This document shows, piece after piece, positions 18,425 to 26,740 of a stretch of DNA of 53,412 bases (its first letter is position 1; the number at the start of each line of letters is the position of its first letter). The notes beneath the pieces are model-generated. The model ran no database searches, was not told the DNA's origin, and was given only the letters and a program-made list of their open reading frames with translations. A program made the translations under genes and the position numbers. This DNA is from DATCRE01 sp964235605 (lineage in GTDB: Bacteria > Bacteroidota > Bacteroidia > Cytophagales > Cyclobacteriaceae): NCBI GenBank assembly GCA_964235605.1, contig CAXSCR010000030.1:1-53412 (forward strand), read 5' to 3'.

Positions 18425-19244
18425 TAAAGTTTCCCTGCGATGTAGCCAAATAACTACACACGCTTACAGTACATCATTTTCTTTGGGTATTCGTTGCCTG
18501 AAAAAACAATTGCGTGATCCGATATACGCTATCTATGGCTTCGTTCGATTTGCAGATGAAATCGTAGACTCGTTCCATGATTTTGATAAGCAAACTCTTT
18601 TTAATCGTTTCAGAAACGAAACCTATATCGCCCTTGACGAAAAGATAAATCTCAATCCGATTTTAAATAGCTTCCAGACCGCAGTTCACGAATACGGTAT
18701 TGATCACGAACTGATCGACATATTTCTGAAAAGTATGGAGATGGATCTAACAAGAAAGGAATATGATATAAAAGGATTTAAAGAGTATATTCTTGGATCA
18801 GCGGAAGTAGTTGGGCTAATGTGTCTTCGCGTTTTTTGTGAAGGCAATAATAAGATGTATGAGAAATTGAAACCTTACGCAATGCATTTAGGTTCAGCTT
18901 TTCAGAAGATCAATTTTCTTCGTGATTTGAATGCAGACTATGTAGGCATGGGAAGAATTTATTTCCCCGGCATTGAAATGGATCAATTCAATGAGAAAAG
19001 CAAGAAGAAAATCGAAGAAAGTATTGAACATGATTTTGTAGAAGGATATAAAGGCATAAAGCAATTACCTCGTTCTGCGCGATTCGGTGTATATATAGCG
19101 TATGTTTATTATTTAGCTTTGTTTAGGAAGATAAGAAACACACCTTCTGAACATGTGTTGAAGAGTAGAATAAGTATACACAATCGACATAAGGCTACGA
19201 TACTTGCATATTCGTACGTTAAACACCAATTAAATTTAATTTAA
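18408..19244 (+). CDS. crtB: Phytoene synthase
   Basis: This 278-residue squalene/phytoene synthase family protein joins two geranylgeranyl diphosphates to phytoene. It shows YSTSF near the N-terminus, the first Asp-rich motif DEIVD, and the second in the stretch FLRDLNADYVGMGRIYFP. The ATG at 18408 overlaps the end of crtI by 17 bp. The stop codon shares a base with the idi start (TAATG), so crtI, crtB and idi are probably translationally coupled. No geranylgeranyl diphosphate synthase gene is in the window, so the substrate must be supplied from another locus. Confidence 0.94.
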   Translation: MKQIFDKVSLRCSQITTHAYSTSFSLGIRCLKKQLRDPIYAIYGFVRFADEIVDSFHDFDKQTLFNRFRNETYIALDEKINLNPILNSFQTAVHEYGIDHELIDIFLKSMEMDLTRKEYDIKGFKEYILGSAEVVGLMCLRVFCEGNNKMYEKLKPYAMHLGSAFQKINFLRDLNADYVGMGRIYFPGIEMDQFNEKSKKKIEESIEHDFVEGYKGIKQLPRSARFGVYIAYVYYLALFRKIRNTPSEHVLKSRISIHNRHKATILAYSYVKHQLNLI

Positions 19245-19759
19245 TGGAAGACGTCATCCTTGTTGATGAGAACGACAACACGATTGGCACCATGGAAAAA
19301 CTGGAAGCCCATCGTAAGGGTGTGTTGCATCGTGCATTTTCAATCTTGCTTTTCAATACAAAGGGTGAGATACTTTTACAAAAACGTTCGCTTACAAAAT
19401 ATCATAGTGGCGGTTTATGGACGAACACGTGCTGTAGCCATCCCCTACCTGGTGAGAGCATGCAAACGGCAATAAACCGTAAGTTAAAACAAGAAATGGG
19501 CATTGACCTTAATCCGGTATTTGCCTATAAATTTATATACAAGACCAATCTTGATCACAATCTTATCGAACATGAATACGATCAAGTATTCATAGGCATT
19601 TACAATGGCGAGCCCTTCATTAACAAAGATGAAGTTGAGGATTGGAGGTTTGTTGATGTCAAGTCACTACGGAAAGACATGAACAAAAATCCGGATGCTT
19701 ATACGTATTGGTTTAAACTTATCATGCAGCACCCCGAGCTCATTAAAATAGCGGCATAG
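19244..19759 (+). CDS. idi: Isopentenyl-diphosphate delta-isomerase, type 1
   Basis: This 171-residue Nudix-fold enzyme interconverts isopentenyl and dimethylallyl diphosphate, the building blocks for carotenoid precursors. The family's catalytic Cys motif TNTCCSHP and the Glu-containing EHEYDQVF are both present, as are LHRAFSILLF and a Nudix-like NRKLKQEMGI. The start overlaps the crtB stop by one base. Its place in the carotenoid operon suggests that precursor supply is raised together with pigment synthesis. A dispersed repeat begins 14 bp after its stop. Confidence 0.94.
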   Translation: MEDVILVDENDNTIGTMEKLEAHRKGVLHRAFSILLFNTKGEILLQKRSLTKYHSGGLWTNTCCSHPLPGESMQTAINRKLKQEMGIDLNPVFAYKFIYKTNLDHNLIEHEYDQVFIGIYNGEPFINKDEVEDWRFVDVKSLRKDMNKNPDAYTYWFKLIMQHPELIKIAA

Positions 19760-19772
19760 CAGGGAAATCAAA

Positions 19773-19935
19773 GTTATAGCTTCTGGTTGCTAGCTTTGAG
19801 TTGCTAGCTTTGAGTTGCTAGCTTTGAGTTGCTAGCTCGATTTTTTTAAGTTTAATGCAGGTGAGTCGCATGTCGGGCTCATGTTGATGATTTGTATTTC
19901 TTGATCAGGGGGCATAACGAATAAGTAAAAGCAGA
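19773..19935 (+). repeat. Dispersed intergenic repeat, copy B, with 14-bp minisatellite
   Basis: This segment matches 11101-11237 from GTTATAGCTTCTGG to GGCATAACGAATA. It has three tandem copies of TTGCTAGCTTTGAG at 19787-19828 and a partial fourth (19829-19840), where copy A has a single unit. It sits just after idi and separates the crtI-crtB-idi block from the recQ-phr-crtY block. Confidence 0.88.
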
Positions 19936-19951
19936 CCCTAACTGTCTACCC

Positions 19952-20713
19952 TCAATTGGATTTTGTGAAATCAAAATTGTAAGTCAACTGAATTAATCCG
20001 CCATAATTATTTTCCTGCTGTGCCCCATTCTTTTTTACAATTATTTGATAAAGAAAGCCTGCTTGTATAGAAAAGGGTTTAGTAACTTGATAGCCCAAAC
20101 CTGCATATATGCGGTTTTGATCAGGTGAATGATACGTTACCTTCTTACCCCAGCTTAGAAATATTTCATCCCAAACACTGGCGAACAGTGTACCAGCTTC
20201 AATTTTAGTATTGTTTAAAGGCACATTTACAAGTGTTCTGTAACGTAACCTATAACGTTCATCCGAGTAAGAATCGCCAATTATAACTTGATCTACATTT
20301 AAGCTATGATTTTGAATAAATCTTTCTTCCATTCTCAATCGTTGGCTAAAATAGAGCCGATTATAAGAATTCTTAAAAACTATTTGTTGAAAAATGCGGT
20401 GTTCATTATTTATAAATCCCGCTGGTTGTTTACCGTATAAGTAATTCCAGGTGTAAACATATCCAATTGGAGCAACTACAAAATGTTTTCCAATTCCTAT
20501 TTCAAGGGCCGTTCTAAATTGATGTTGTTGAGGTTGTAAATCTTGCGCAAAACGAAAATTTCCTTCTACATACACGCCAATTTTTTTATGAAGCTTAATT
20601 GTAGAGTTTAATGAAGACCATTCAATTGACTGACTTACTTTGTCTCTTGTCTGGGCAAAAGTCATCTGAATAGAAATAAAAGCAACAAGAATAAATGTTC
20701 TTAACTTTACCAT
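19952..20713 (-). CDS. DUF2490 family outer-membrane beta-barrel protein
   Basis: This 253-residue protein has a signal peptide (cleavage near FAQTRD) followed by alternating hydrophobic/polar segments with many aromatic residues, ending in QLTYNFDF, as expected for an outer-membrane beta barrel. The pattern and length fit the DUF2490 family, which is common in Bacteroidota and has no known function. It is transcribed against the carotenoid genes, between idi and recQ, so it is probably an independent unit. Confidence 0.78.
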   Translation of the reverse strand: MVKLRTFILVAFISIQMTFAQTRDKVSQSIEWSSLNSTIKLHKKIGVYVEGNFRFAQDLQPQQHQFRTALEIGIGKHFVVAPIGYVYTWNYLYGKQPAGFINNEHRIFQQIVFKNSYNRLYFSQRLRMEERFIQNHSLNVDQVIIGDSYSDERYRLRYRTLVNVPLNNTKIEAGTLFASVWDEIFLSWGKKVTYHSPDQNRIYAGLGYQVTKPFSIQAGFLYQIIVKKNGAQQENNYGGLIQLTYNFDFTKSN

Positions 20714-20850
20714 GTGGATGAGTTTTTTAATACTTGCTGCAAAAATAAATTACACAACATTACCCGAAAGTTATCAATTTGACATTGGCGTAACATTAAG
20801 TTAATATTTGAAAAGTACCTTAAATTTGCATAAAACTGTGATTTACTAAA

Positions 20851-23010
20851 ATGACTCCCTCAACTACCCACATTCTACTCCAAAAAAAATTTGGCTTCCA
20901 GGCATTTCGAAATAACCAGGAGTCAATTGTAAATAACGTTTTACAAAAACGAGATACATTCGTTCTCATGCCAACAGGCGGCGGTAAATCGCTTTGTTTC
21001 CAGCTACCCGCATTGATTTTTGAGGGCCTAACCATTGTGATTTCGCCCTTAATCGCCTTGATGAAAGATCAGGTTGATGCCCTTAAACTAAACGGCATTC
21101 AAGCGGCTTATTTAAATTCATCCTTATCCTTTTATGAGCAGGACGAAATTAAAAGACAACTTGTATCTAATCAATTGAAGCTGTTGTACCTGGCTCCTGA
21201 GAAATTATTAAAAACAGATAATGAATTCATTGACTTTCTCAAAAAACTTAAAATTTCGTTAATCGCAATTGACGAGGCCCACTGCATTTCACAATGGGGA
21301 CATGATTTCAGACCAGAGTACTTAATGCTCTCCAGGCTAAAGAAAGACATGCCCGGTGTGCCCATAATTGCGCTCACAGCTACCGCTGATAAACTCACCC
21401 AAAAAGACATTCTGGATAAATTACAGCTACACGATGTTACAACCTATGTGTCGAGTTTTAATAGACCTAACATACGATATACTGTTGAGCCAAAACGAAA
21501 AAGTTTTGATCGATTGTTAGAATTCTTACAAACCCATAAAGATGACTCCGGTATAATTTATTGTTTATCTCGTGCATCAACTGAACGACTCGCACAAGAT
21601 CTTCGACAACAAGGTTATGAAGTTCTTCCATACCATGCTGGGTTAGAGCGAGAAATACGCGCGAAGAATCAAGAAATGTTTTTAAAGGATAACGTAAAAA
21701 TCATTGTCGCTACGATTGCTTTTGGTATGGGCATCGATAAATCTAACGTGCGATTTGTAGTTCATATGGACTTGCCCAAAAGCATTGAAGGCTACTACCA
21801 AGAAACAGGACGGGCAGGTAGAGATGGATTGAATAGTGAGGCGTTGTTGTTTTACAGTTATGCCGATGTTAACAAGCTCCGCTCTTTTGCTCAGGTAGAA
21901 GGCAATCAATCACAGACGCGTGTCAATTTACAGAAGCTCGATAAGATGGCAAGCTTCGGAGAGATCTCCTTTTGCCGCAGAAAATATCTACTGAATTACT
22001 TTGATGAACCCGCACCTGACTACTGTGGTAATTGCGACACTTGTCTTACCAAGCCAGATCTGTTTGATGCAACTATCATAGCACAAAAAGCATTGTCTGC
22101 AGTTTATCGTTTGCAAGAGCGATTTGGTGTTGGTTACGTCATCGATTTTTTACGTGGTTCCGGATCAGAAAAGATAAGGCCTGAACATAAAGACATTAAA
22201 ACCTTTGGTGTAGGTGCCGACGTAAGTAAAGATGATTGGCAGAAATATATTTATGAATTGATTAGCAGAGGTTATCTACAAAAGTCAGATGGCCAATACC
22301 CGGTGATACAATTAACTGAAAAAAGTCAAGCTGTGCTAAGGGGGTTAGAAAAAGTAATGCTCACCCAAAGAAAAGAAATCATAGAAGTTGAAGAAGTAGA
22401 TTCGATAGCTACCGCATATGATGCAGTGCTGTTCGACCAACTCAGAAACTTAAGAAGATCAATAGCTAACGAAGAAAATGTACCAGCTTATCTTGTTTTA
22501 TCTGACGCTACGCTTATTGAACTTGCCACTTACTTACCCTTAACCAAACAAGATTTTGGTCAGATCTCTGGTTTCGGAGACCTAAAAATAGAAAAATATG
22601 GTGGAAAGTTCTGGGAGATAATATCAGCTTATTGCCGGGCGAATGGCATAAAAACACAAATCCATTTAAAGAAACCCAAAAAGATACGCAAGGAGAAAAA
22701 AGATAAGATAACAGATACCAAGTTACTGAGTTTTGAATTATTTAAAAGTGGTCGAAGCATTACACAAATTGCAGTTGAACGTGATATGAGTGCCACTACC
22801 ATAGAAACGCACCTAGCTTATTTTATAGAAATGGGTGAACTATCGATCCATGAATTTGTATCAGCTGATAAAGTTCATGCCATAGAAAAGGTAGTAAAAC
22901 AACTGGGAGATAAAATGCTTGCCCCTATTAAAGAATCTTTGGGCGATAATTACCCCTATGGCGAAATCCGTATGGTGATCTCACACCTTCGTCAGACCGC
23001 TAATTTATAA
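20851..23010 (+). CDS. recQ: ATP-dependent DNA helicase RecQ
   Basis: This 719-residue 3'-5' helicase acts in recombinational repair. It has motif I MPTGGGKS (K46), motif II DEAHCISQWGHDFRPEY, motif III TATAD, motif VI QETGRAGRDG, a zinc site with C-x(n)-CGNCDTC, an RQC winged helix and an HRDC domain (about residues 525-600). A C-terminal helix-turn-helix segment of about 80 residues (FELFKSGRSITQIAVERDMS) extends it beyond the shorter E. coli form, as in many Bacteroidota RecQ proteins. TAAATTTG at 20821-20828 matches the TAnnTTTG -7 element, without a clear -33 partner. It lies 67 bp before the photolyase gene and may share its transcript. Confidence 0.94.
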   Translation: MTPSTTHILLQKKFGFQAFRNNQESIVNNVLQKRDTFVLMPTGGGKSLCFQLPALIFEGLTIVISPLIALMKDQVDALKLNGIQAAYLNSSLSFYEQDEIKRQLVSNQLKLLYLAPEKLLKTDNEFIDFLKKLKISLIAIDEAHCISQWGHDFRPEYLMLSRLKKDMPGVPIIALTATADKLTQKDILDKLQLHDVTTYVSSFNRPNIRYTVEPKRKSFDRLLEFLQTHKDDSGIIYCLSRASTERLAQDLRQQGYEVLPYHAGLEREIRAKNQEMFLKDNVKIIVATIAFGMGIDKSNVRFVVHMDLPKSIEGYYQETGRAGRDGLNSEALLFYSYADVNKLRSFAQVEGNQSQTRVNLQKLDKMASFGEISFCRRKYLLNYFDEPAPDYCGNCDTCLTKPDLFDATIIAQKALSAVYRLQERFGVGYVIDFLRGSGSEKIRPEHKDIKTFGVGADVSKDDWQKYIYELISRGYLQKSDGQYPVIQLTEKSQAVLRGLEKVMLTQRKEIIEVEEVDSIATAYDAVLFDQLRNLRRSIANEENVPAYLVLSDATLIELATYLPLTKQDFGQISGFGDLKIEKYGGKFWEIISAYCRANGIKTQIHLKKPKKIRKEKKDKITDTKLLSFELFKSGRSITQIAVERDMSATTIETHLAYFIEMGELSIHEFVSADKVHAIEKVVKQLGDKMLAPIKESLGDNYPYGEIRMVISHLRQTANL

Positions 23011-23048
23011 TCTATTAATTCGAACAAATCGAGACTTTATCTGTTTCA

Positions 23049-23068
23049 TTAAAGGAGTATCCCTTTAA
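23049..23068 (+). promoter_or_regulatory. Inverted repeat upstream of the photolyase gene
   Basis: TTAAAGG (23049-23055) and CCTTTAA (23062-23068) form a perfect 7-bp inverted repeat with a 6-nt spacer, 9 bp before the photolyase ATG. It could be an operator or an mRNA hairpin that affects translation. It does not match the TGTTTAAC half-sites of the sigma factor promoter region. Confidence 0.35.
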
Positions 23069-23077
23069 ACCAGATAA

Positions 23078-24412
23078 ATGGCCATACATACGAAGCAACT
23101 TATTGATAACTCAACGGCAGTGTTTTGGTTTCGCAGAGATTTGCGACTGCAAGATAATGCTGGCCTATACCACGCTCTGCGTGAAAACAATAACGTAATA
23201 CCCATTTTTATTTTTGATACTGAGATTTTAAGTAATCTCGACGACAAAAATGATCGCAGGGTAGAATTCATTCTTGAGTCGCTAAAATTACTCCAACAAC
23301 AACTTCTTGATATTGGCAGTTCTCTACTTGTATTACATGGAAACCCAATTGAGCTTTTTAATAATATTGAAGCTAAAGCAGTTTATGCTAACCATGATTA
23401 CGAGCCTTATGCCCTTACAAGAGACAAGAGCATTAGAAAAATTCTCGAAGCGAAGGGATCGACCTTAAAGACTTTCAAGGATCAGGTTATCTTTGAGAAA
23501 AATGAAGTCTTGAAAGACGATGGAAGGCCCTACACTATATTCACGCCTTATAGTCGGAAGTGGAAAGCGAAGTTAAATGCGTTCTATCTTAAGTCTTATC
23601 CAACAGAAAAGTATCTTAAACATTTCAAAAGAACTCCGCCAATTCCAATTCCTTCATTAGCCAACATTGGATTTAATACAACAGGCGCAGTCTTTCCTGG
23701 AAGAGTTATTATTCAAACTATTATTGAAAACTATCACGAACAAAGAAATTATCCTGCAATAAGTGGCACCTCAAGATTGAGTGTTCATCTTCGCTTTGGA
23801 ACAATAAGCATTCGTAAGCTTGCGCAAATAGCTTTAGAGAAAAATGATGTGTGGCTGAACGAACTCATTTGGCGAGACTTCTATCACATGATATTATCGC
23901 ATTTCCCTCGCGTTACAAACCAAGCCTTTAAGCCAGCCTATGACCACATACAATGGAGAAACAAGGAAGGCGAATTCGAGGCTTGGTGTAAAGGCAAAAC
24001 TGGATATCCTATTGTTGATGCCGGAATGCGTGAACTTGAAGCAACGGGATTTATGCACAACCGAATACGTATGGTGGTTGCAAGTTTCCTAACTAAACAC
24101 TTACTCATTGACTGGCGTTGGGGTAAAGCCTATTTCGCACAGAAATTATTTGATTATGATCTTGCTGCTAACAATGGTGGATGGCAATGGGCGGCGAGTT
24201 CTGGCTGTGATGCTGCACCGTATTTCAGAGTATTCAATCCACAACGCCAAACAGAAAAATTTGATCCTGATAAAGTGTACATAAAAAAATGGGTACCTGA
24301 ATTTGGAATGAGTGACTACCCAAAGCCTATTGTTGATCATTCTTTTGCACGAGAACGTGTATTAAGAATATACAAGCAAGCATTGAATAGCGATGACTTG
24401 ATAAAATTATAA
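23078..24412 (+). CDS. phr: Deoxyribodipyrimidine photolyase (cryptochrome/photolyase family)
   Basis: This 444-residue protein has an N-terminal alpha/beta domain (FWFRRDLRLQDN) and a C-terminal FAD-binding domain with the hallmark stretches WLNELIWRDFYH, GYPIVDAGMREL, HNRIRMVVASFL, and NNGGWQWAASSGCDAAPYFR. It is a class I-type photolyase that splits UV-induced cyclobutane pyrimidine dimers using blue light. It follows recQ by 67 bp and precedes the SRPBCC gene by 24 bp. Linkage to the CarH-like regulator and carotenoid genes supports a light-response role. A cryptochrome without repair activity cannot be fully excluded. Confidence 0.93.
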   Translation: MAIHTKQLIDNSTAVFWFRRDLRLQDNAGLYHALRENNNVIPIFIFDTEILSNLDDKNDRRVEFILESLKLLQQQLLDIGSSLLVLHGNPIELFNNIEAKAVYANHDYEPYALTRDKSIRKILEAKGSTLKTFKDQVIFEKNEVLKDDGRPYTIFTPYSRKWKAKLNAFYLKSYPTEKYLKHFKRTPPIPIPSLANIGFNTTGAVFPGRVIIQTIIENYHEQRNYPAISGTSRLSVHLRFGTISIRKLAQIALEKNDVWLNELIWRDFYHMILSHFPRVTNQAFKPAYDHIQWRNKEGEFEAWCKGKTGYPIVDAGMRELEATGFMHNRIRMVVASFLTKHLLIDWRWGKAYFAQKLFDYDLAANNGGWQWAASSGCDAAPYFRVFNPQRQTEKFDPDKVYIKKWVPEFGMSDYPKPIVDHSFARERVLRIYKQALNSDDLIKL

Positions 24413-24436
24413 GCCCCGAAATTCACGTTAACAACT

Positions 24437-24931
24437 ATGAAAGTATATCATATTAAAAGAACACAACATCTTCCTATTAGCTTACAGGAGGCATGGATAT
24501 TTTTCTCATCACCACAAAATCTTTCAAAGATTACGCCTATACATATGGAGTTTAAAATCCTTCATAGTTCAGGTGCCGATAAGATGTATCCAGGAAAAAT
24601 GATCTTTTACGCCATCAAAGTATTTACAGGTTTTAATACAAATTGGGTTACTGAAATTACCCATGTCTCTGATCTCAACTACTTCATTGATGAACAAAGA
24701 TTTGGTCCATATGCCTTATGGCACCACCAACATTTTTTTAAGGAAGTGGCGCATGGTGTTGAAATGACAGATGAAATAAGCTACGCTATACCTTATGGAT
24801 TTTTAGGAAGGTTGATAAACTGGCTTTTTGTAGGGCAACAAGTAAATGCTATTTTTGATTATCGATTTCTTGTATTGGAGAAACTATTTCAAAAAAGCAA
24901 TTTCAATAATCACAATACTAGACAAGCATAA
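24437..24931 (+). CDS. SRPBCC (START-like) family protein
   Basis: This 164-residue protein fits the SRPBCC fold used for hydrophobic ligand binding: it opens with a strand-helix unit (LPISLQEAWIFFSSPQNLSKITP) and ends in a long C-terminal helix (VGQQVNAIFDYRFLVLEKLF). Similar proteins are often annotated as cell-division inhibitors or ligand-binding proteins and occur beside photolyase and lycopene cyclase genes in Bacteroidota. It is 24 bp after phr and 3 bp before the cyclase start, so it belongs to that transcript. A role in carotenoid handling is only a guess. Confidence 0.82.
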   Translation: MKVYHIKRTQHLPISLQEAWIFFSSPQNLSKITPIHMEFKILHSSGADKMYPGKMIFYAIKVFTGFNTNWVTEITHVSDLNYFIDEQRFGPYALWHHQHFFKEVAHGVEMTDEISYAIPYGFLGRLINWLFVGQQVNAIFDYRFLVLEKLFQKSNFNNHNTRQA

Positions 24932-24934
24932 TCA

Positions 24935-25645
24935 TTGAATTCAAAATACTTATATCTCTCCGTTGACCTGCTGGCTATACTAGTTCCATTTTTGTCCAGC
25001 TTTTATCCAAAGATGCCATTCTATAAGAAGTGGAAATATCTATGGCTATCAACCCTATTAACAACAATTATTTTTATTGGCTGGGATGTTTTGTTCACCA
25101 ATCTGGGGGTATGGGGATTCAATCCAGCGTATGTTACTGGAGTATACTTTTTAAATATCCCTATTGAAGAGGTTTTGTTCTTCATTTGTATTCCGTACGC
25201 ATCAATTTTTACGTATGATGTACTGCAATATTTAATAAAAAAAGATCACCTCATTAAATACCACAAGACGATCTCCATCGTACTTATTACTGTTCTTTTA
25301 TCTATTGGTTTATTTTTCTTTAACCGATTATATACAAGTGTTACATTTATAGCACTCGCATTATTCTTAACCTATATTACGTTGGTTTTAAAACCTACTT
25401 ATATGAGCAGGTTTTACTTTTCCTATCTTATTATACTTATTCCTTTTTTCATCGTTAATGGAATTTTGACTGGGTCATTTATTGAAGGAGAAGTTGTTTG
25501 GTATAATAATGCAGAGAATTTAGGAATACGATTGGGAACAATTCCTTTTGAAGATGTTTTTTATGGTATGCTTATGCTGCTAATTAACATCGCTTTTTTT
25601 GAATGGTTAAAGCGCAGAGAGTTAGCGACTGCTAACAAAGTATAG
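24935..25645 (+). CDS. Carotenoid lycopene cyclase, fused CrtYc/CrtYd type
   Basis: This 236-residue protein has about seven hydrophobic membrane segments and two homologous halves. The first half carries GVWGFNPAYVTGVYFLNIPIEE and the second GIRLGTIPFEDVFYG. These two P-x-E-[ED] motifs are the signature of the lycopene cyclase domain, which is split into crtYc and crtYd subunits in actinobacteria and fused in Bacteroidota, archaea and fungi. It cyclises lycopene to beta-ionone rings. The TTG at 24935 gives the usual short N-terminus before the first helix and starts 3 bp after the preceding stop. The next ATG (codon 27) would remove that helix. Confidence 0.88.
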   Translation: MNSKYLYLSVDLLAILVPFLSSFYPKMPFYKKWKYLWLSTLLTTIIFIGWDVLFTNLGVWGFNPAYVTGVYFLNIPIEEVLFFICIPYASIFTYDVLQYLIKKDHLIKYHKTISIVLITVLLSIGLFFFNRLYTSVTFIALALFLTYITLVLKPTYMSRFYFSYLIILIPFFIVNGILTGSFIEGEVVWYNNAENLGIRLGTIPFEDVFYGMLMLLINIAFFEWLKRRELATANKV

Positions 25646-25975
25646 TTGTGCGCTTAGCAAGAACAAGCACTTCTGTATAATTTTACATAGGCAAACACCA
25701 ATTCCAAAACATCTTTAATATATACTTACAAACGATATTATTCATAACGCAATAATTCTGATCAATATGTACCACAATACCTAGCGGATAGCACTGATTT
25801 ACTCATGTCCTAATGTATTCACCAGAGGTAAGGATGTTCCAAAACTTTATACCAATAGCTAAAGCAAAGCCCATAACATACTGAAGACGCAATGCTTTTA
25901 ATCAGGTTCAATAATTGCAACAACGTTAATGTTCTATAAAAAAATGACTTCGCTTGTTAGCAAATTCTTCAAAGA
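25646..25975. other. Intergenic region between convergent genes, nothing recognised
   Basis: This 330-bp AT-rich stretch lies between the lycopene cyclase and the ABC ATPase ends. No gene, clear terminator hairpin or permease remnant could be recognised. Confidence 0.55.
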
Positions 25976-26665
25976 TTATATATGAAAATGTTCTTTTATA
26001 TTTTCTGTTACCACTTTACCATCAAACAAGTTGATGATGCGGTGTGCGTAATTGGCATCGTATGGTGAGTGAGTAACCATGATAACAGTAGTGCCCTCTT
26101 CATTCAGTTGTGAAAGCAATTTCATTACTTCTTCACCATTGGCAGAGTCTAAATTACCAGTAGGCTCATCGGCAAGTATTACACTGGGTTTAGCAACAAT
26201 AGCACGTGATATGGCTACACGTTGCTGTTGCCCACCCGAAAGTTGCTGTGGAAAATGATTTCTACGATGCATGATATTCATGCGTTCAAGAACTACTTCA
26301 ACACGTTGCTTTCTTTCGCTTGCCGGAACCTTAAGATACAATAAGGGAAGTTCTACGTTTTCGAAAACAGTAAGTTCATCTATTAGGTTAAAGCTCTGAA
26401 ACACAAAACCAATAGAGCCTTTGCGCAACTGTGCACGCTGGCGTTCAGAATATTTTGCCACTTCAAATTGGCCAAAATGATATTCCCCTGTGGAAGGATT
26501 GTCTAGTAACCCTAGTATGTTCAACAACGTGGATTTACCGCAACCAGATGGACCCATTATAGCTACAAACTCTCCCTCTTTGATATCAAGGTTGATATTG
26601 TTAAGTGCTGTAGTTTCTACTTCTTCAGTAGTGTAAACTTTTTCGAGGTTTTTAAGTTTGATCAT
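25976..26665 (-). CDS. ABC transporter ATP-binding protein (MacB/LolD type)
   Basis: This 229-residue ABC ATPase has Walker A GPSGCGKST, Q-loop VFQSFNLI, signature LSGGQQQR, Walker B VILADEPTGNLD, and H-loop VTHSP. The GNLDS extension and length fit the MacB/LolD/FtsE group, which powers FtsX-like permeases in efflux or lipoprotein transport. It lies 75 bp after the membrane fusion protein gene on the same strand. The expected FtsX/MacB permease is not adjacent on either side. Confidence 0.93.
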   Translation of the reverse strand: MIKLKNLEKVYTTEEVETTALNNINLDIKEGEFVAIMGPSGCGKSTLLNILGLLDNPSTGEYHFGQFEVAKYSERQRAQLRKGSIGFVFQSFNLIDELTVFENVELPLLYLKVPASERKQRVEVVLERMNIMHRRNHFPQQLSGGQQQRVAISRAIVAKPSVILADEPTGNLDSANGEEVMKLLSQLNEEGTTVIMVTHSPYDANYAHRIINLFDGKVVTENIKEHFHI

Positions 26666-26740
26666 GGTGTATTGTTTATGATTTCAAATTTACGTTTGGC
26701 ATATTAATTAGTCTCCGATGAACTAGTTCTCAATTAAGTT

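Noticed and set aside
23051..23057. AAAGGAG as a Shine-Dalgarno site for the photolyase
   Set aside because: It lies about 20 bp before the ATG, too far for ribosome binding, and is part of an inverted repeat.
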